DNA of 64,000 nucleotides from Otatea glauca (lineage: Eukaryota; Streptophyta; Magnoliopsida; Poales; Poaceae), in assembly GCA_036346275.1 (NCBI GenBank), contig CM070730.1, forward strand, positions 46,670,918 to 46,734,917, read 5' to 3'. Below are positions 23,568-35,005 of the stretch, one piece after another. Positions within the stretch are counted from its first letter, which is position 1. Each line of letters opens with the position of its first letter. A model generated the notes under the pieces. That model made no database searches. It was not told the origin of the DNA and saw only the letters and a list, made by a program, of their open reading frames with translations. The translations under genes and the position numbers were made by a program.

Positions 23568-25944
23568 TGTAAGGACCCGAATCCACGGATTCGAACCCAC
23601 TGTGTTTACCGCATTAGTCCCAGGATCAACGCTAGTGCACACAGCTCAACATTGGTACATATCACATCATACTCAACGATAATAGAAATAGTAGTTCATT
23701 TATTGATATAGCTAAATGTATGATCTTATGACCAACTTACATTATTAAGCCACGCAGGGCAAGACTATAAATATAAGCTAAGAATTAAGCAGCGGAAAGT
23801 AGAAAACGCAGATAGCTCATCAGTTCACCATAGGCGACCGACAAGGCTCGGACCCTAATGACTCGCGTCCTCTTGGAACTCCTCCTCCAACACAGGTGTA
23901 GATTCTTCAACTGTTGATTTTCGTTGTTGGCAAGGGTGAGTATTTAAGGCAATCAACAAGTTGTGCACAGAATGCAATTCTATGTAACTATATGCAAGGC
24001 TTATTCCAATGGATAGGCTATCATGGATATTTTGCAATAAGCAGCATTTTTGAACAAATACAATAAATAGATCGTAAAGACTGTAAAACAAATAACAATA
24101 ATAGATAGATTCAGCATTCTTTAAGTAAACCAGGTTTCCAATCATAAATCAAATTCTATCTTCCACATGGCATTCCGCTATCCAAACCAAGTTGTCCAGT
24201 TAATTAAGCTAACCTTTAACTGTAATTCCCGAGCATTGCTCAATACCGCGAGCATGGCTATCCGAATAGTTTCACACTATTTAGAGGTTATGCACTTTAC
24301 CCACGCGATACAACCAAACACCACCAAGGCGAGTGATTATAACAAAGCCTTTACAATGCACTGGCTTAACCCGGTACCACCCACTAAGGTTTCAACACTT
24401 GTGGGACTGGTTACCACATCCAGGGCCCCCCTCTTGCGCCATGTGAATTACTCCATAACTCGGGAACTCAAACCAACCAAGATAGTACCAAAGTTAAGAC
24501 ATTGCAAATTAATCAGCTAGGCTGGCCCATACCAGACATGTGGTTGCATGATTGACTCAGGTCAAAGGCTTGCAAGGTTAAGTCCTTAGAGTGATCAAGG
24601 CAAGACATCCACATACCCTCTGCCCATCGGGCCCACCTTGGCATACTAAGCCTTGTCACTTGCCCCAATCTAAGTGATTATCACCCAAGTTGATTACCAT
24701 GCACCACGTGCCATCAACAATTCAACATCGTTGCGTGACATGACTCGCCACAAACAACTCAATCTCATCGTATGATCCCACATGACACACAAGTTCATAA
24801 CAATGTTCCATATTTCATTAATCAATATTAATTATCAATGATTCCAACACACGTGATGACGAGGCATGGCTAAGCAACTAATACGGTCTAACCATCCTAT
24901 GTTGATTATCATTACTAACCAACTATAATGAACCAATCTAGGGTGACAATAGATCATGGCATACAATGAAAAGGTCGGGTATATAAGTCAAGTGGGTAGA
25001 TTAACTAAATCCCAATTTAGATTGAAACAATTGTATACTTGAAATACTATGCAATAAAGTAAAACAACATAGCATTTGTATAAACATGGGTTCAACATGA
25101 TCAAAGCACAACTTGCCTTGGAATAGGTCCTGATCTTGATCTGGAGCTTGCTCTTGAGTTGCTGGATCTTCCTCCGAAGCGTCGCACAATTCAACGTCTA
25201 CGCGTACCGAAGGAGAAAAGCAAATAAATACCAAAACAGAGAGTAATTTATCTCCGAAAATCAAATAAAATTCACCATTAAATAGATCTCAATTTTACAA
25301 ATTTTTAGACGCGTGGCGCGAGGTGAGGAGTTCAGCACCCATGTCGGCGCCTTAAATAGCCTCACGGGGAGGCGTGCGCAGTGCGGACTCCGAAGATGAC
25401 TCCGTGGCGGCGGCGGACTCCGGCGGCGACACGGAGAGGTGATGCAGCCTCATCACAAGCGTCCATGCGGTGTCCATCCAACGGTCCTGAGCGCTCGGTG
25501 ACGCGGCGAAAGCACAGCCGTTGGATTTCAATCCAACGTTTGACTTTCCTAGGGTTAGGGTTTTGGCTAGAAGCGGGCTGCGCGGGCTATTTGGGCCGCA
25601 CAGTAGTGGGCTGGCCCATTACTGTTCATGAGCTTTTTAAAAGGATTTCTCTTTTAAAATAATTACAGAAATTCATTTTATTTGTTTCTGGAAATAAAAT
25701 AATCAGGAAAATTCCAACAAAATTCTCAAAAATACTTTGAGACATTTTGAACTTAGATGAAATATTTTTGGCACAACTTTTATTTCAACTTTGCATAAAT
25801 TTAAATAGTTTTCAACAAAAGGCCAAAACACTTAATTTGCAATTAATTCCAATAAATCAGGAAAAATCCTAATAAATTCCAAAAAAATCATAAAATGCAC
25901 CAATGACAATAAAATAATATTTAGGCGAATTTTGGGATGTTACA
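23568..25944 (-). repeat. 5' LTR of element C (2.38 kb, with an internal deletion)
   Basis: Plus-strand ends TGTAAGGACC and GATGTTACA. It matches the 3' LTR except for a loss of about 0.68 kb at about 25310, where an AT-rich tract joins directly to GC-rich sequence. That loss takes away the region corresponding to the promoter zone. MSA-like motifs remain at 25477-25486 (TCCAACGGTC) and 25516-25525 (minus strand). No gene. Confidence 0.87.
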
Positions 25945-27042
25945 AGTTCCTTGGGATGGAGTTGCTGATGTCGATGCTCCGCGGTTCACAGTTGGTGTAG
26001 GATTCCTTGTAGGCGTATTCCCAAGGTTAAATCGGACCGGGGTGACACCTCCCTTCTTCGGGCAATTGTTGGCGGTGCCCCATTCGTTGCGGTGAGAACA
26101 ACGCCTTCCGTGCACAGCTCGAGGTTCCTCCACCGTACCACCGTCGCCGGAGTCCGCATTCAGCCCATCGACGATTTTGCGGCGGTGGTGCCTCATCACG
26201 CCTATGGGTTGGAACCGGATAAACTGTTGGGGTGCCGTCCTCTGCCTCTGCTGGCCCGGACGTCCTCCTTGTTGCACCATTCTGCGCTTTCGATTGTCAT
26301 CCAACTCTCGGTTCTTGTCCTCTAGAATAAGAGCCTTTATAACCAGCTCCTGGAAGTCGGAAAATGTGTGGGTGATCAGTCCCACTTGTAACCCTGCATT
26401 CAATCCCTTCATGAAGCGGGATTGTCTGGCCTTGTCCGTAGCTACGTCTTACAGTGCGAGCGTGCCGGTAGGTAAACTTATTCAAGTAGTCGCCACCGAC
26501 CGCCACCGCTTGAGATTAGAATTCCTCCTTCTTGAGATCCATGATACCTTCTAGCACATGGTATTGTGGAAAGTCGAGATGAATTCCTCCCACGTAATAC
26601 TCTGGGTCTTCATGAGTGCTTGCAGGTTTTCCCACCACTCTGCGGCAGTTCCTTCCAGTTGATGAGAGGCATAGAGCACCCTCTCATGTCCTACACACTG
26701 GGTAATGTACAGCTTTCTTTCGATTGTCCTCAGCCAGTCGTCCTCTTCCATCGGATTGGCGTTGCCTGAGAAGGTGGGTGGACGAGTTCGCATAAACTCC
26801 GACAACCTTGAATAGGGGTGTGGTCCATGGTTACCCCCAGGTTGAACATTCGCAGCAGCTTGATTGGAGATCTGCTGCATGGTCTGTACCATCGTGTTCA
26901 TGAGTTGAGTTTGGGAGGCCAGGAAGGCTCCCAGATTCTGCATATCAACTTGCGGTGGTTGAGGAATTGGCTCCTCATTCTGGTTGTCAGCCTGATTAGC
27001 TCTACTTCCGCTGGCTCCAGTGTTTCCGCGAGTCCTCTCCAT
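25945..27042 (-). pseudogene. gag: gag of element B (capsid and zinc knuckle)
   Basis: Minus-strand gag starting at 27042 (MERTRG). The capsid region includes RTRPPTFSG and DDWLRTIERKL (about 26790-26710), then a Trp-rich stretch. Frame changes near 26450-26550 break it: the part below 26412 is in another frame. The zinc knuckle near 26110-26060 reads C-x2-H, where the second Cys is expected. The frame ends at 25945 where element C is inserted; protease continues at 14756. About 290 bases between this gene and ORF0 (27043-27331) hold nothing recognisable. Confidence 0.85.
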
Positions 27043-27331
27043 CTGTTGCAAATTTCCAAGGTTAAGAAAAGAAGAAAGCATAGACAAGTAAAAGAACTTA
27101 TGCGGGGGAAACAGGTGTAACTTAAATTATTTAGCAACTTTATTGATATAATATAAGGTAGTATGGTTGCTCACAAGTGCCTAAGGGCAATGCAACACAT
27201 ACAAGACACTCACAACCAAAAACAAGTAAACAAACATAGGACTCCACAACGACTCACACCTAATGGTGACTCTGAAACAAAAGACGCGACTCAAACACTC
27301 GAGTCTTGACACTACACCCGACTAGACTCGA

Positions 27332-28082
27332 TTATTCATCGAGCCAACCCGGCTACGGCTCCCCCGGAGCATACACCGGCGTGTGCTCTGGCATCGGGGC
27401 GAACTGGTCCTGATGACCCACTACAGCTGGTGCAAACGACCCCATTGACTCGCTTGGTCCCAAGGTCGCTCTCTCGGGCGGCTCCTGACCGTGCCTCTGC
27501 TCTGCTCCTCCGGATCTGGATCGTGCAGCTCTAGAACTGACTCAGGCTCAGGTCCATACAGTGCCATCTCCAGCTCCTGGATCTTCTATATGGAGTGAGC
27601 TAAGCCCTCTCGCAGTTGAGTCCTCGCCTTCGTGACCTCGTCACAGGTCCTCTGCAGCTCCTAGACTGTCTCATCCATGGCGTCCTCCTGGGCGATGACA
27701 TACCTCGCCAGGTGAGTGATCGTGGCATCCTCCTCCATGAGCTCCATCCTATCATAGTGATTATCTCGGCGCGGGTGTTGACGAAAAACAGTGCCCTCCA
27801 ACTCGGCGGAGTAAGTACGGGCAATCTGCCACATCGCAAGACGCGCTGTCTCCTGGATCCCAGCCTCAAAAGAAGTCCTCCTGGTGGTGATGTAGATAGG
27901 ACGGCTAGCCCTTGTCCTCTCCCGGGCATAGACAGTGATCTTGACATCCAGGCGATGTCAAGTCCTGCCCACACCACAGTGGTCCCCTGATAAAGCGACC
28001 TGTCGAAACCTCTGAGCAGCTGCATCATACGCCATAACTCAGCGGCGAATCCTCCGGTGCGCTCTCCATAAGTGTGGATCAT
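27332..28082 (-). pseudogene. ORF0 of element B, frameshifted
   Basis: The counterpart of the intact ORF0 of element C, in the same place between primer site and gag. The start at 28082 (MIHTYGER) is followed by GGFAAELWR. The original frame is lost near 27960. The end returns in another frame and closes with PGWLDE and TAA at 27332-27334, as in C apart from one in-frame stop a few codons earlier. Conservation of both ends between two subfamilies argues that the frame once encoded a protein. Function not known. Confidence 0.6.
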
Positions 28083-28268
28083 CCTCTTCTGCCAAAACAA
28101 ACCTCGTTTAAATTAAACAGATAATAAGATTAAAGCATAGATTATGAAGAAAGAGAAAAAAGATAAGTCGAGATTTCATTGATATTCTTGCTCAAGTTGA
28201 TTAAAGTTTAGAAAATAGTTTTATCCTCCCGGACACAACCTAACTAGGGTCAAGTCCTATAGTCAGCC

Positions 28269-28283
28269 TGCTCTGATACCACC
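28269..28283 (-). other. Primer binding site (initiator Met tRNA), element B
   Basis: TGGTATCAGAGCA on the minus strand, two bases from the 5' LTR. Identical to the site of element C. Confidence 0.9.
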
Positions 28284-30175
28284 TTTGTCGGGACCCGAAT
28301 CTGCAAATCCGGACCCTTTGTGTATTCTGTGCTAGTCCAGGATTACGCTAGCACACACAGTCTTACAGGGTTGCACATCACAGACATTCACAGCGATATA
28401 AGAATAAATAGTGCAAACATTTATATAAACTGAGTTGTACGACCTTATGGTTTCCTTACATAAAATTAGCCATGCAGGGCTTACATTATTCAGAGTAAAA
28501 GGGATAGCAGCGGAATAAAATAAATGTCGTGGAAGCCTTCATCTTGCCATAGGCAACCGACTGGGCTTGACCCCTAATTGTCCGGATCCTCATTGTACTC
28601 ATCCTCCCACGCTGGTGTAGACTCCTCCACTGATGTTGGGGTTGATAAGCAAGGAGGGGTGAGTACACAATGCACTCAACAAGTAATGCATAGAATGTAG
28701 CGCTATTACTATATGCAAAGCTTATTCAAAGGATTGGCTTAATTGGTTCTTTTTGCATCAACAGCATTTTTAAACCAGTATCTTATTTAGATTAAAGCAG
28801 TGAAATAGTTATAATAATACTAATTTCTTCAAATGGTTTTTCTTCGAAGATTCTCGGCACACAGCCTTAACAGTTCATTTTTAGCACTAGCACACAGCCA
28901 CCCTTTCCACATTTTGTTTTTGAAGATCTACCCCTTGATTGTAATCCCCGAGCAATGTCCAATACAGCGGACACGGCTATTCGAATAGATTTTACACTTC
29001 GCAGAGGTTGTACACTTTACCCACAAGATACAGCCATTCACCACACAGGTGATTGTCCGTAACAAAGCCTTTCAGGAATCTCTACCTTAACCAAAGAACC
29101 TCTCCGGTATTGCCTTCACTATCACTTCCCTCACACAGAGCCGAGGTATAGGACAGGTCAATCACCGTTGGATGGGCACCAAGCCGTAGCACAGGTACGC
29201 TTCCCCGTATCAGAGGAAAGATAAAAGAACCCTAATCAACTAGCTCTGTCCCATCCCAAACATGTGGTTGTACGGGTGACTCAGATCAAAGGCTTGCAAG
29301 GTGAAGTCCTTAACTGACCAAGGCAAGACTTCCAACACTCAACAGTGGCACACAGCCCAATGTGGCACACAGACTCACATCACTCATCAACCCATTGCCA
29401 CACAGGCCCACCTGGCACACAGCCTCTTGCCACTTGCCCCAGTCTAAATCATTTCCCACCCAGTTGATTATTGTGCAACACCTGCCAGCAATAACTCAAC
29501 ATCGGTACAGAACCACACAGGTCTCTGTACCTCAATCTCATCATGTGGCATCATCACACCACTTTCAAAATACATTCAATATTCCTTTAATCAATATTGC
29601 AGCATTTTCCTGAAAGATCATTCATGATTCGTTGCAAGGCTAAGCATCTACTCACGGTCTAGCCTCCCGTGTTGGCACAATATTAACATCCAACTAATAC
29701 AATCAAACCTAGGGAGACAAAGATTTCAGGGCATACAGATAATACTTTCATGGTGACAATAACAATATGGGTTGATTGGCTACATTACCGAATCTAATTT
29801 AAATTCACTTTAAATAAATTAGAATGCATAATTTTAAAGCAATAAAATACATTTTAAAATTTGGGATCAAAATGATCAAAACATCACTTGCCTTCAAAGA
29901 GTTGCTGGTCGTGTTCTGAAGCTTGGTCTTGAGCGACGAACTCTTCCTCGAAACCTTCCGGCAAATTTGCGTTTGTGCAATAAATAACTAATATAGAAGA
30001 CTAAATGACCTCAAAAATTCAAATAAAATTTAGCATTAAAGAGACCATAATTTTATGAATTTTTAGAAATTTGAATCACCCAAATCCGAGTTAAAATGCA
30101 AAAGTTATAGCCATTTGAAGTTTGAATAAAATCTGAAAATACATAAATGAGAAAATCCGATTTTTCCGAATTATG

Positions 30176-30312
30176 TTTATACTGAAAAAATTGGAATTTA
30201 TGACATCAGTATGACCTAATGATGACGTCAGCACCAAAATGAAATTCGGGCGAATTATAAAAATATTTATGACGTCAGCGATGACGTCAGCATGACATCA
30301 GCATGACACGTG
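30176..30312 (-). promoter_or_regulatory. LTR promoter of the element B 5' LTR
   Basis: CACGTG at 30307-30312, TGACGTCA at 30282-30289, 30270-30277 and 30223-30230, and TATAAA at 30181-30176 on the minus strand. The order and spacing follow those of the 3' LTR and S2, but the TATA-proximal site has decayed to TGACATCA, so the nearest full palindrome is about 42 bases from the TATA box. This copy would drive the element B genomic RNA. Confidence 0.6.
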
Positions 30313-30476
30313 GCAGCGTCTAGTGCTGCCACATCGCCTCGGTGTATGGATTCGGTCCACGGCTCGGGTCGGGTCCACCGTGGACTTGGTCCACCAGCAC
30401 AGTGCATCCACGCGGCAAGATCCGAGCCGTTCATTGAATCATCGGTCAGATCTCACGCATCCGACGGTCGCTCGGA

Positions 30477-30948
30477 TCCAACGGCTGGATCCCACGCACT
30501 GACTCGGCGACGCATCGCATTCTGCGCCTCCACGCGTCGCGCATCCGACGGAACTCCCGGATCTGACGGCTAGATCTCGCGCACGTTCGGCGGCGTCTCG
30601 TTTCACGCGCGGCCACGTGGCAAGATCGCAGCGGTGCGCTCGAAATCGACGGCATGATCTGGTCTCTGCCTCGGTCAAATTGCCCATGGGTCAGCACGCG
30701 ATTCGGCGAGGGTACGGCGCCATCACCGTCGCACGTTCAAATTTGAATGGCGCGGATCCTTAATGCAAAACCAGATCTAATCTTTACCGTTTAGATCTAA
30801 TCCGACTGCGCAGGTTACCGGAGCTATTTACTATTCACCCTAGCGACACGGCGCAATCTCACGCGTGCACTAACAATCCAACGGCTGAGATCTAAACAGG
30901 CACAGAAACTAAATCTAATCACCACCGTTCAATCTAGATCTAACGGTC
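30477..30948. promoter_or_regulatory. Three MSA-like (MYB3R) motifs in the U3 of the B 5' LTR
   Basis: TCCAACGGCT at 30477-30486 and at 30877-30886, and TCTAACGGTC at 30939-30948, each an exact match to YCYAACGGYY. They lie 0.2-0.7 kb upstream of the TATA box in the element's orientation. Confidence 0.42.
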
Positions 30949-32760
30949 AAGATTAACACTGGGTAAGAAAAGGGAGCAGCGACGTGGACGTACCAGAACC
31001 GTGCGATGCAGATCGAACGGTCGACGGAGCTCGGTGAAGACGACGGCGACGAGGAAGCGAAAGTTGCTGGAGTTGGGGAAGATGACACAGCTAACGGTGC
31101 TTTTCCGGCGTGAAGAACTGGCGCGTTCGACGCGTCTCGGCGAGAGCGCTACTCCGGTGGCCTCGACGACGGCGGAGACTCAACGAACGACGAGAAAAAG
31201 TCAAAAGACTATGTCGGCGCACTCGAGCAACTACGGCGAGCTAGAGCGGAGTCTCTGGGGCGTCTCGACGTGCGTGCGAGGAGTCAAAAGATGCAGCGAG
31301 AGGAGCTCTGCAAGACGCGCTACTCGGTGCACTTTAAGGGGCCTCGACGTGCGCGCAAACACCGGCGAAACGAGCAAAAACGCTCGACGGCGTTAACTCC
31401 GGCGATTACGCCCGGTCGGACCGACGTGGCTCCATCACGGCCGTCCAAGCAGCAATGATCCGATGGCGCACGTTTGCGGTTGACACGTCGCAACGGCAGC
31501 CGTTGGATCCCAATCCGACGGTGCAGATATGCGGCGGCTAGGGTTTCTGGCGCGTTGGGCCGGCGGCGCGCATAGTAACGGGCTCGGCCCATTATTGTTC
31601 ATAGCCGTTTTTAAAACCTTTTTCATTAAAATAATTACAGAAATTCAAATATTCCAATAAAATAACCAAAAATACTAGTAAATTTCCAGAAAATACTTTG
31701 AGCTATTTGGAACTCAAATAAAATATTTTCAATAAAACTTTGTATAAACTTTTGCATGAAGTTAATGAAATTCAAGAAAGGTCACAAATGAATAAATCCA
31801 ATTAAATTCTTATAAATTCTCAGAAATTCTCAAAAATAAAAAATACTCCAAAATTTTAAATTAGAGTAAATTTCCTTTGCGATCGAGTTGCCGCCTTACT
31901 GGTTGCAGCCCAACTGAGTCATGCTTCACGCCGAGTGCTTCCAATTCTTGATGCAGCTTCCCGACTAGTTTTTCTTTACAGCTGAGTGCCCTATTGTAGG
32001 CAAAGAGATCGTGAAGGACTCAATAGAGCTCCACGCGTTAAACTTTCCGAGTGGTTCCTAGCCCCATTATTGGAATTCTAGCAGTCGGCTCATCTTGGGA
32101 CATACTGTATCCAAAACGATATGCAGAAGTCAAAACGCTTTTCCCACTCAAGGCAAAATTCAGTGCCGCTCCCTTTAAATTCATTAAATGCCGAAGTTCT
32201 TGATGTAAATCGTTGAAGCGTTAGCTCACACACGTCGCATCCAAATTTAGTAGCCCCAAATCATGTATATGCAGAACTTAGGCAATGTAAAAACAATTCA
32301 CTCGGATGTGATGTCCGACTGGTGTATATATAATTTTAGAGTTTTTTTACTCTTTTTCGTTATTGATTTTGAATTCATCCGAGTGGTTTGACTCTTTTTG
32401 TTTAAGCACTCTGCCCGACTAGTCTAGCCCCCGAGCGTTGGGAGTCGGCTCATGGCTCTTTTTACCAGGCACGTGTTTTGGGTGACTAAAGTTCGCCGTT
32501 CATGGGGTTAGAGCTTCACAACTCAGAGTTATCGCACTCGGATTCACTTGCAATCGTTAAGCAAAAGAAGAAAAATACAACTCAGAAAAAGATGTGCGCA
32601 TGCGCACACTATTAGGTGTAGCCCCCGACTTACTGCTTAGTTGTGGGTCAACTAAGTAGCAAGTCAGGAAAGTCAACAACTTTATTTATAATGACATAGT
32701 TGAGTTAAAAGCGACTTAGCTGTTTATGCTCCATATGTTGCTGACGATCATGCCATCTTT

Positions 32761-33495
32761 GCTCGTGGCGCAGGCGTAGGCTTGTAGATGAGTTGTAGGC
32801 GGCGCTCGGGGCGCAGGCGTGGCTCGTGGCCGTGCTAAAGGTGGCGCCGGTGCGCGAGGCTCGTGGTCGCGGCGGTAAGGTGGCGCCAGGCGCAGCGTGG
32901 CTCGTGGCTATGCGCCGGTGGCGCGCCGGTGCGGCGTGGCTCGTGGCCGTGCCGAAGGTGGCGCTCGTGGCGCAGGCGTAGGCTCGTGGCCGTGCCGAAG
33001 GTGGCGCTCGGGGCGCAGGCGTATGCTCGTGTCCATGCCGAAGGTGGCATTCGGGGCGCAGGCGTGGCTCGTGGCAGTGCCGAAGGTGGCGCTCGCGGCG
33101 CAGGTGTGGCTCGTGGTTGTGCCGAAGGTGGCTCTCGGGGCGCAGGCATAGGCTCGTGGCTGTGTCGAAAGTGGAGCTCGGGGCGCAGGCGTGGCTCGTG
33201 GCCGTGCCGAAGGAGGCGCTTGGGGCACAGGCGTAGGATCGTAGCCGTGCCGAAGGTGGCGCTTGGGGCGCAGGCGTAGGATCGTGGCCGCGAGTTGGGT
33301 TGGCGCCGCGACGCGTGGCTCGTGGCCGTTAGAAGGTGGCGCCGGGGTGCGGCGTGGCTCGTGGTCGCGGCCGAAGGTGGCGCTTCGGGCGCAGCGAGGC
33401 TCGTGGCGTGCGAAAGGTGGCGCCGGGCGCAGCGTGGCTCGTGGTCGACCAAGGTGGCGCTCGGGCGCAAGCGTAGGCTCGTGGCCGCGCGAAAG
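32761..33495. repeat. 42-43-bp GC-rich minisatellite, about 17 units
   Basis: Degenerate tandem units with the shared words GGCGCAGGCGT, GGCTCGTGGC and GTGCCGAAGGTGGCG. Most units are 42 or 43 bases. Because 42 is 14 codons, long frames open on both strands and give repetitive Arg/Pro/Gly/Ala peptides. I treat these as by-products of the repeat. They read in several frames at once, and no start context or family supports them. Confidence 0.8.
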
Positions 33496-33609
33496 TCGCG
33501 TGAAGCGCGAGCGCGCTTCACCTACCGCTTTCTCGATTTTGCTAAATTGCGCCACCGTCACCATGGCCTTGATCCGCCACGATCGGGCGGCCGCCGCTAT
33601 CCGATGCAA

Positions 33610-34050
33610 TCATCGGATCCGTTTGTCGAAGCGCCTTGGAGGCGACGACGCTCGCATGGCGTGTGGAAGGCGGCTTGATCTCCCAACCCGATTGCGGGAT
33701 GTCCTCGCGGCATTGCGACTGCGAGATCGAAACGATCGTACCTGCACCTCCTTACCCTTACGAAGATGATCTTCCCCCGCAGCTTCTTGTTCTTCTTGTT
33801 GGCGTTGGAGATCGGTCTTCTGCTCTTCTATCGCGAAGACGCCACAAAGATCGTAGCAATTCCTCGCGATGCCGACTGGTTTGCCAGCCAAGTCAAAATG
33901 ACATACCTGAAATGAGTCGGCCTGATCTTTACCAGATTGGACACAGTTCAAGTCTAGGCGAACAAGTTCTCCGCGTGCATCTGCGGATTTAAGTCCAGAG
34001 CTCAAACGAAAGCCCGCCAAGATAGAGGTGGTGGTGATTCCGCCGATCAC
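33610..34050 (-). CDS. Hypothetical protein in fragment H, possibly a gag remnant
   Basis: A 146-residue minus-strand frame starting 64 bases after the probable LTR end, where a retroelement gag would start. The middle has a Gln/Glu-rich run and the end an Arg/Ser-rich run (SRSRNAARTSRN). I recognise no domain. It may be the start of a degenerate gag in a non-autonomous element. Codon content is ordinary, and chance openness cannot be excluded. Confidence 0.3.
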   Translation of the reverse strand: MIGGITTTSILAGFRLSSGLKSADARGELVRLDLNCVQSGKDQADSFQVCHFDLAGKPVGIARNCYDLCGVFAIEEQKTDLQRQQEEQEAAGEDHLRKGKEVQVRSFRSRSRNAARTSRNRVGRSSRLPHAMRASSPPRRFDKRIR

Positions 34051-34113
34051 GCCATCGAGTCTCAGAGGAAAAGATTATAGCGCCCCTACTCAGTGCGCCT
34101 AACCGCCGACTTT

Positions 34114-34610
34114 TGTAGTCGGCATTAAATTTATGGGTAGGCGCTAGATCTCAAACTCAAGCTCACACAAGACAAGGGGTTTAGATGTGTTCGGAGCTCG
34201 CGGAGGAGATAATACCCTAATCACGTGTGCCGGGATTATGCAGATCTCTTGGATCTAAGATTGCTCAAAGCGCAATGTGGTCTGGGCGATATAAGGTGTG
34301 CTATGCTCTATGGCTTGATTGCTCTATGCTTGGATGATCGGATCCCTCTGTTGTTGCCCGCCCTCTCCCTTATCTAGTGGGGGTGGGGCGGCTTACAGAG
34401 TCCTGATCGGTTAAGAGATTTCGATCGGTTACAAGATTTTAGTCGGTTACAGTATAGAGTTTACAGCTTTATCTACCCTATTAACGACTCGGATTACAAC
34501 TGTATCTATCATATCTAAATATAAGTTCAACTTCCTTTAGGATATGTCTCTTGCACGGCAATGAGCCCGACTGTGGGAGTATCTTCTGGGCCTCCCTCTT
34601 GGGCCTGTCA
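34114..34610 (-). repeat. Probable LTR of fragment H (about 0.5 kb)
   Basis: On the minus strand it runs from TGACAGGCCC at 34610 to CGACTACA near 34114, with TG and CA ends and a promoter-like middle part. A 6-bp inverted repeat, GCCGAC/GTCGGC, spans the inner end (34104-34122). No second copy exists in the window and no clear primer site follows, so the boundaries are tentative. Confidence 0.4.
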
Positions 34611-35005
34611 TGAGGGTTCCCTTGTTCATATATTCCACACTACCCGAACTTGCAGTCACTTATAGGAGGATTCCATCCTGGCCACCAGATGGGGAGAATT
34701 ATTATATGGATGCCACTGGGTTACAAAACCCCACATTATGTAACCTAGTGGGATTCATAAATGCCTCTGATCAGTATTGCCGACAGGCAATAACTGGATA
34801 CAGGGAGGCACGTCGCCGCATGGCATTCCTGGAGAATGCTATTGCCCCCTGTGTTGCCAGAGGCATTGTACCCCGTTTAGTTCTGGGGCAAGGCCCACAG
34901 ACGCCCGCGCCTGACGACACCCGAATACCATCGAGGCGTCGTCAGGCGAGGATGTCAGTTAGGGAGTCACCCCAGGTTGCCGAGTATCCTGGTGGATCCT
35001 TGTAG
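34611..35005 (+). CDS. Upstream open frame of element E (5'-truncated)
   Basis: An open frame of about 130 residues before gag, cut at its 5' end by fragment H. It has a Trp/Pro motif (SWPPDGENYY), a middle stretch that may be helical and a basic, Pro-rich end. Its position matches the ORF0 of B and C, but I see no clear sequence similarity to them. It could be the ORF0 of this family or the remains of a leader. The following 435 bases (35006-35440) are AT-rich and show no gene. Confidence 0.4.

Larger units (their letters stand above)
14757..25944 (-). mobile_element. Element C: Ty3/gypsy chromovirus with both LTRs, inserted in element B
   Basis: Read on the minus strand: 5' LTR (25944-23568), primer site (23565-23551), ORF0 (23353-22598), gag (22319-21419), pol (21418-17850), polypurine tract and 3' LTR (17808-14757). 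Host sequence on both sides is the gag-protease linker of element B. No clean target duplication remains: AGTTC on the right faces TCTTT or CTTTC on the left, where the LTR end CAG replaces TGT. LTR divergence is about 5% in a 255-base stretch compared by eye. The whole structure is present but gag and pol are broken. Confidence 0.9.
3766..31875 (-). mobile_element. Element B: Ty3/gypsy chromovirus, nearly full length, opened by two nested insertions
   Basis: Read on the minus strand: 5' LTR (31875-28286), primer site (28283-28269), ORF0, gag, protease, RT, RNase H, integrase, chromodomain, polypurine tract (6499-6484) and 3' LTR (6483-3766). The internal region is in three blocks, 25945-28285, 12242-14756 and 6484-7320, about 5.7 kb together. 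They are separated by element C (14757-25944) and solo LTR S1 (7321-12236). The coding sense continues across both gaps, which proves they are insertions. The 5' LTR has lost only its terminal 12 bases or so; the 3' LTR has lost about 0.9 kb. Its LTRs differ by about 5% in one 200-base stretch compared by eye. Confidence 0.85.
28286..31875 (-). repeat. 5' LTR of element B (3.6 kb)
   Basis: Plus-strand start TGTCGGGACC next to the primer site. The far end stops at about 31875, about 12 bases short of the TAGGGTGTTACA end seen in the 3' LTR, and joins unrelated fragment H. From high to low coordinates: an AT-rich zone (31875-31610), a GC-rich U3 zone (31590-30320), a promoter (30312-30176) and an AT-rich transcribed part. 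Plus-strand open frames at 31001-31458 are antisense and differ in frame from those of the other LTR; they are not called as genes. Confidence 0.88.
31876..34610 (-). mobile_element. Fragment H: minus-strand retroelement remnant with minisatellite
   Basis: Unrelated to B on its left and E on its right. From the right: a probable LTR (34610-34114), an open frame (34050-33610), a minisatellite (about 33495-32761) and about 880 bases of spacer (31876-32760) with repeated AGTCGGCTC and AGCCCC words. Such spacer text is reminiscent of non-chromodomain Tat-lineage gypsy elements, but no pol domain is present, so lineage and orientation are inferred. It ends at the element B LTR. Confidence 0.45.

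Noticed and set aside
14751..25949. Clean target duplication for element C
   Set aside because: AGTTC at 25945-25949 does not match the bases next to the other end (TCTTT or CTTTC). At best three of five agree after adjusting a damaged LTR end.
32835..33769. Long overlapping frames on both strands with repetitive Arg/Pro/Ala/Gly peptides
   Set aside because: They are produced by the 42-43-bp minisatellite. Several frames are open at once, and no frame is conserved or has a recognisable domain.
34101..34122. Rho-independent-like terminator hairpin GCCGAC/GTCGGC with T run
   Set aside because: This is a plant nuclear repeat; the hairpin sits at a probable LTR end and bacterial termination does not apply.
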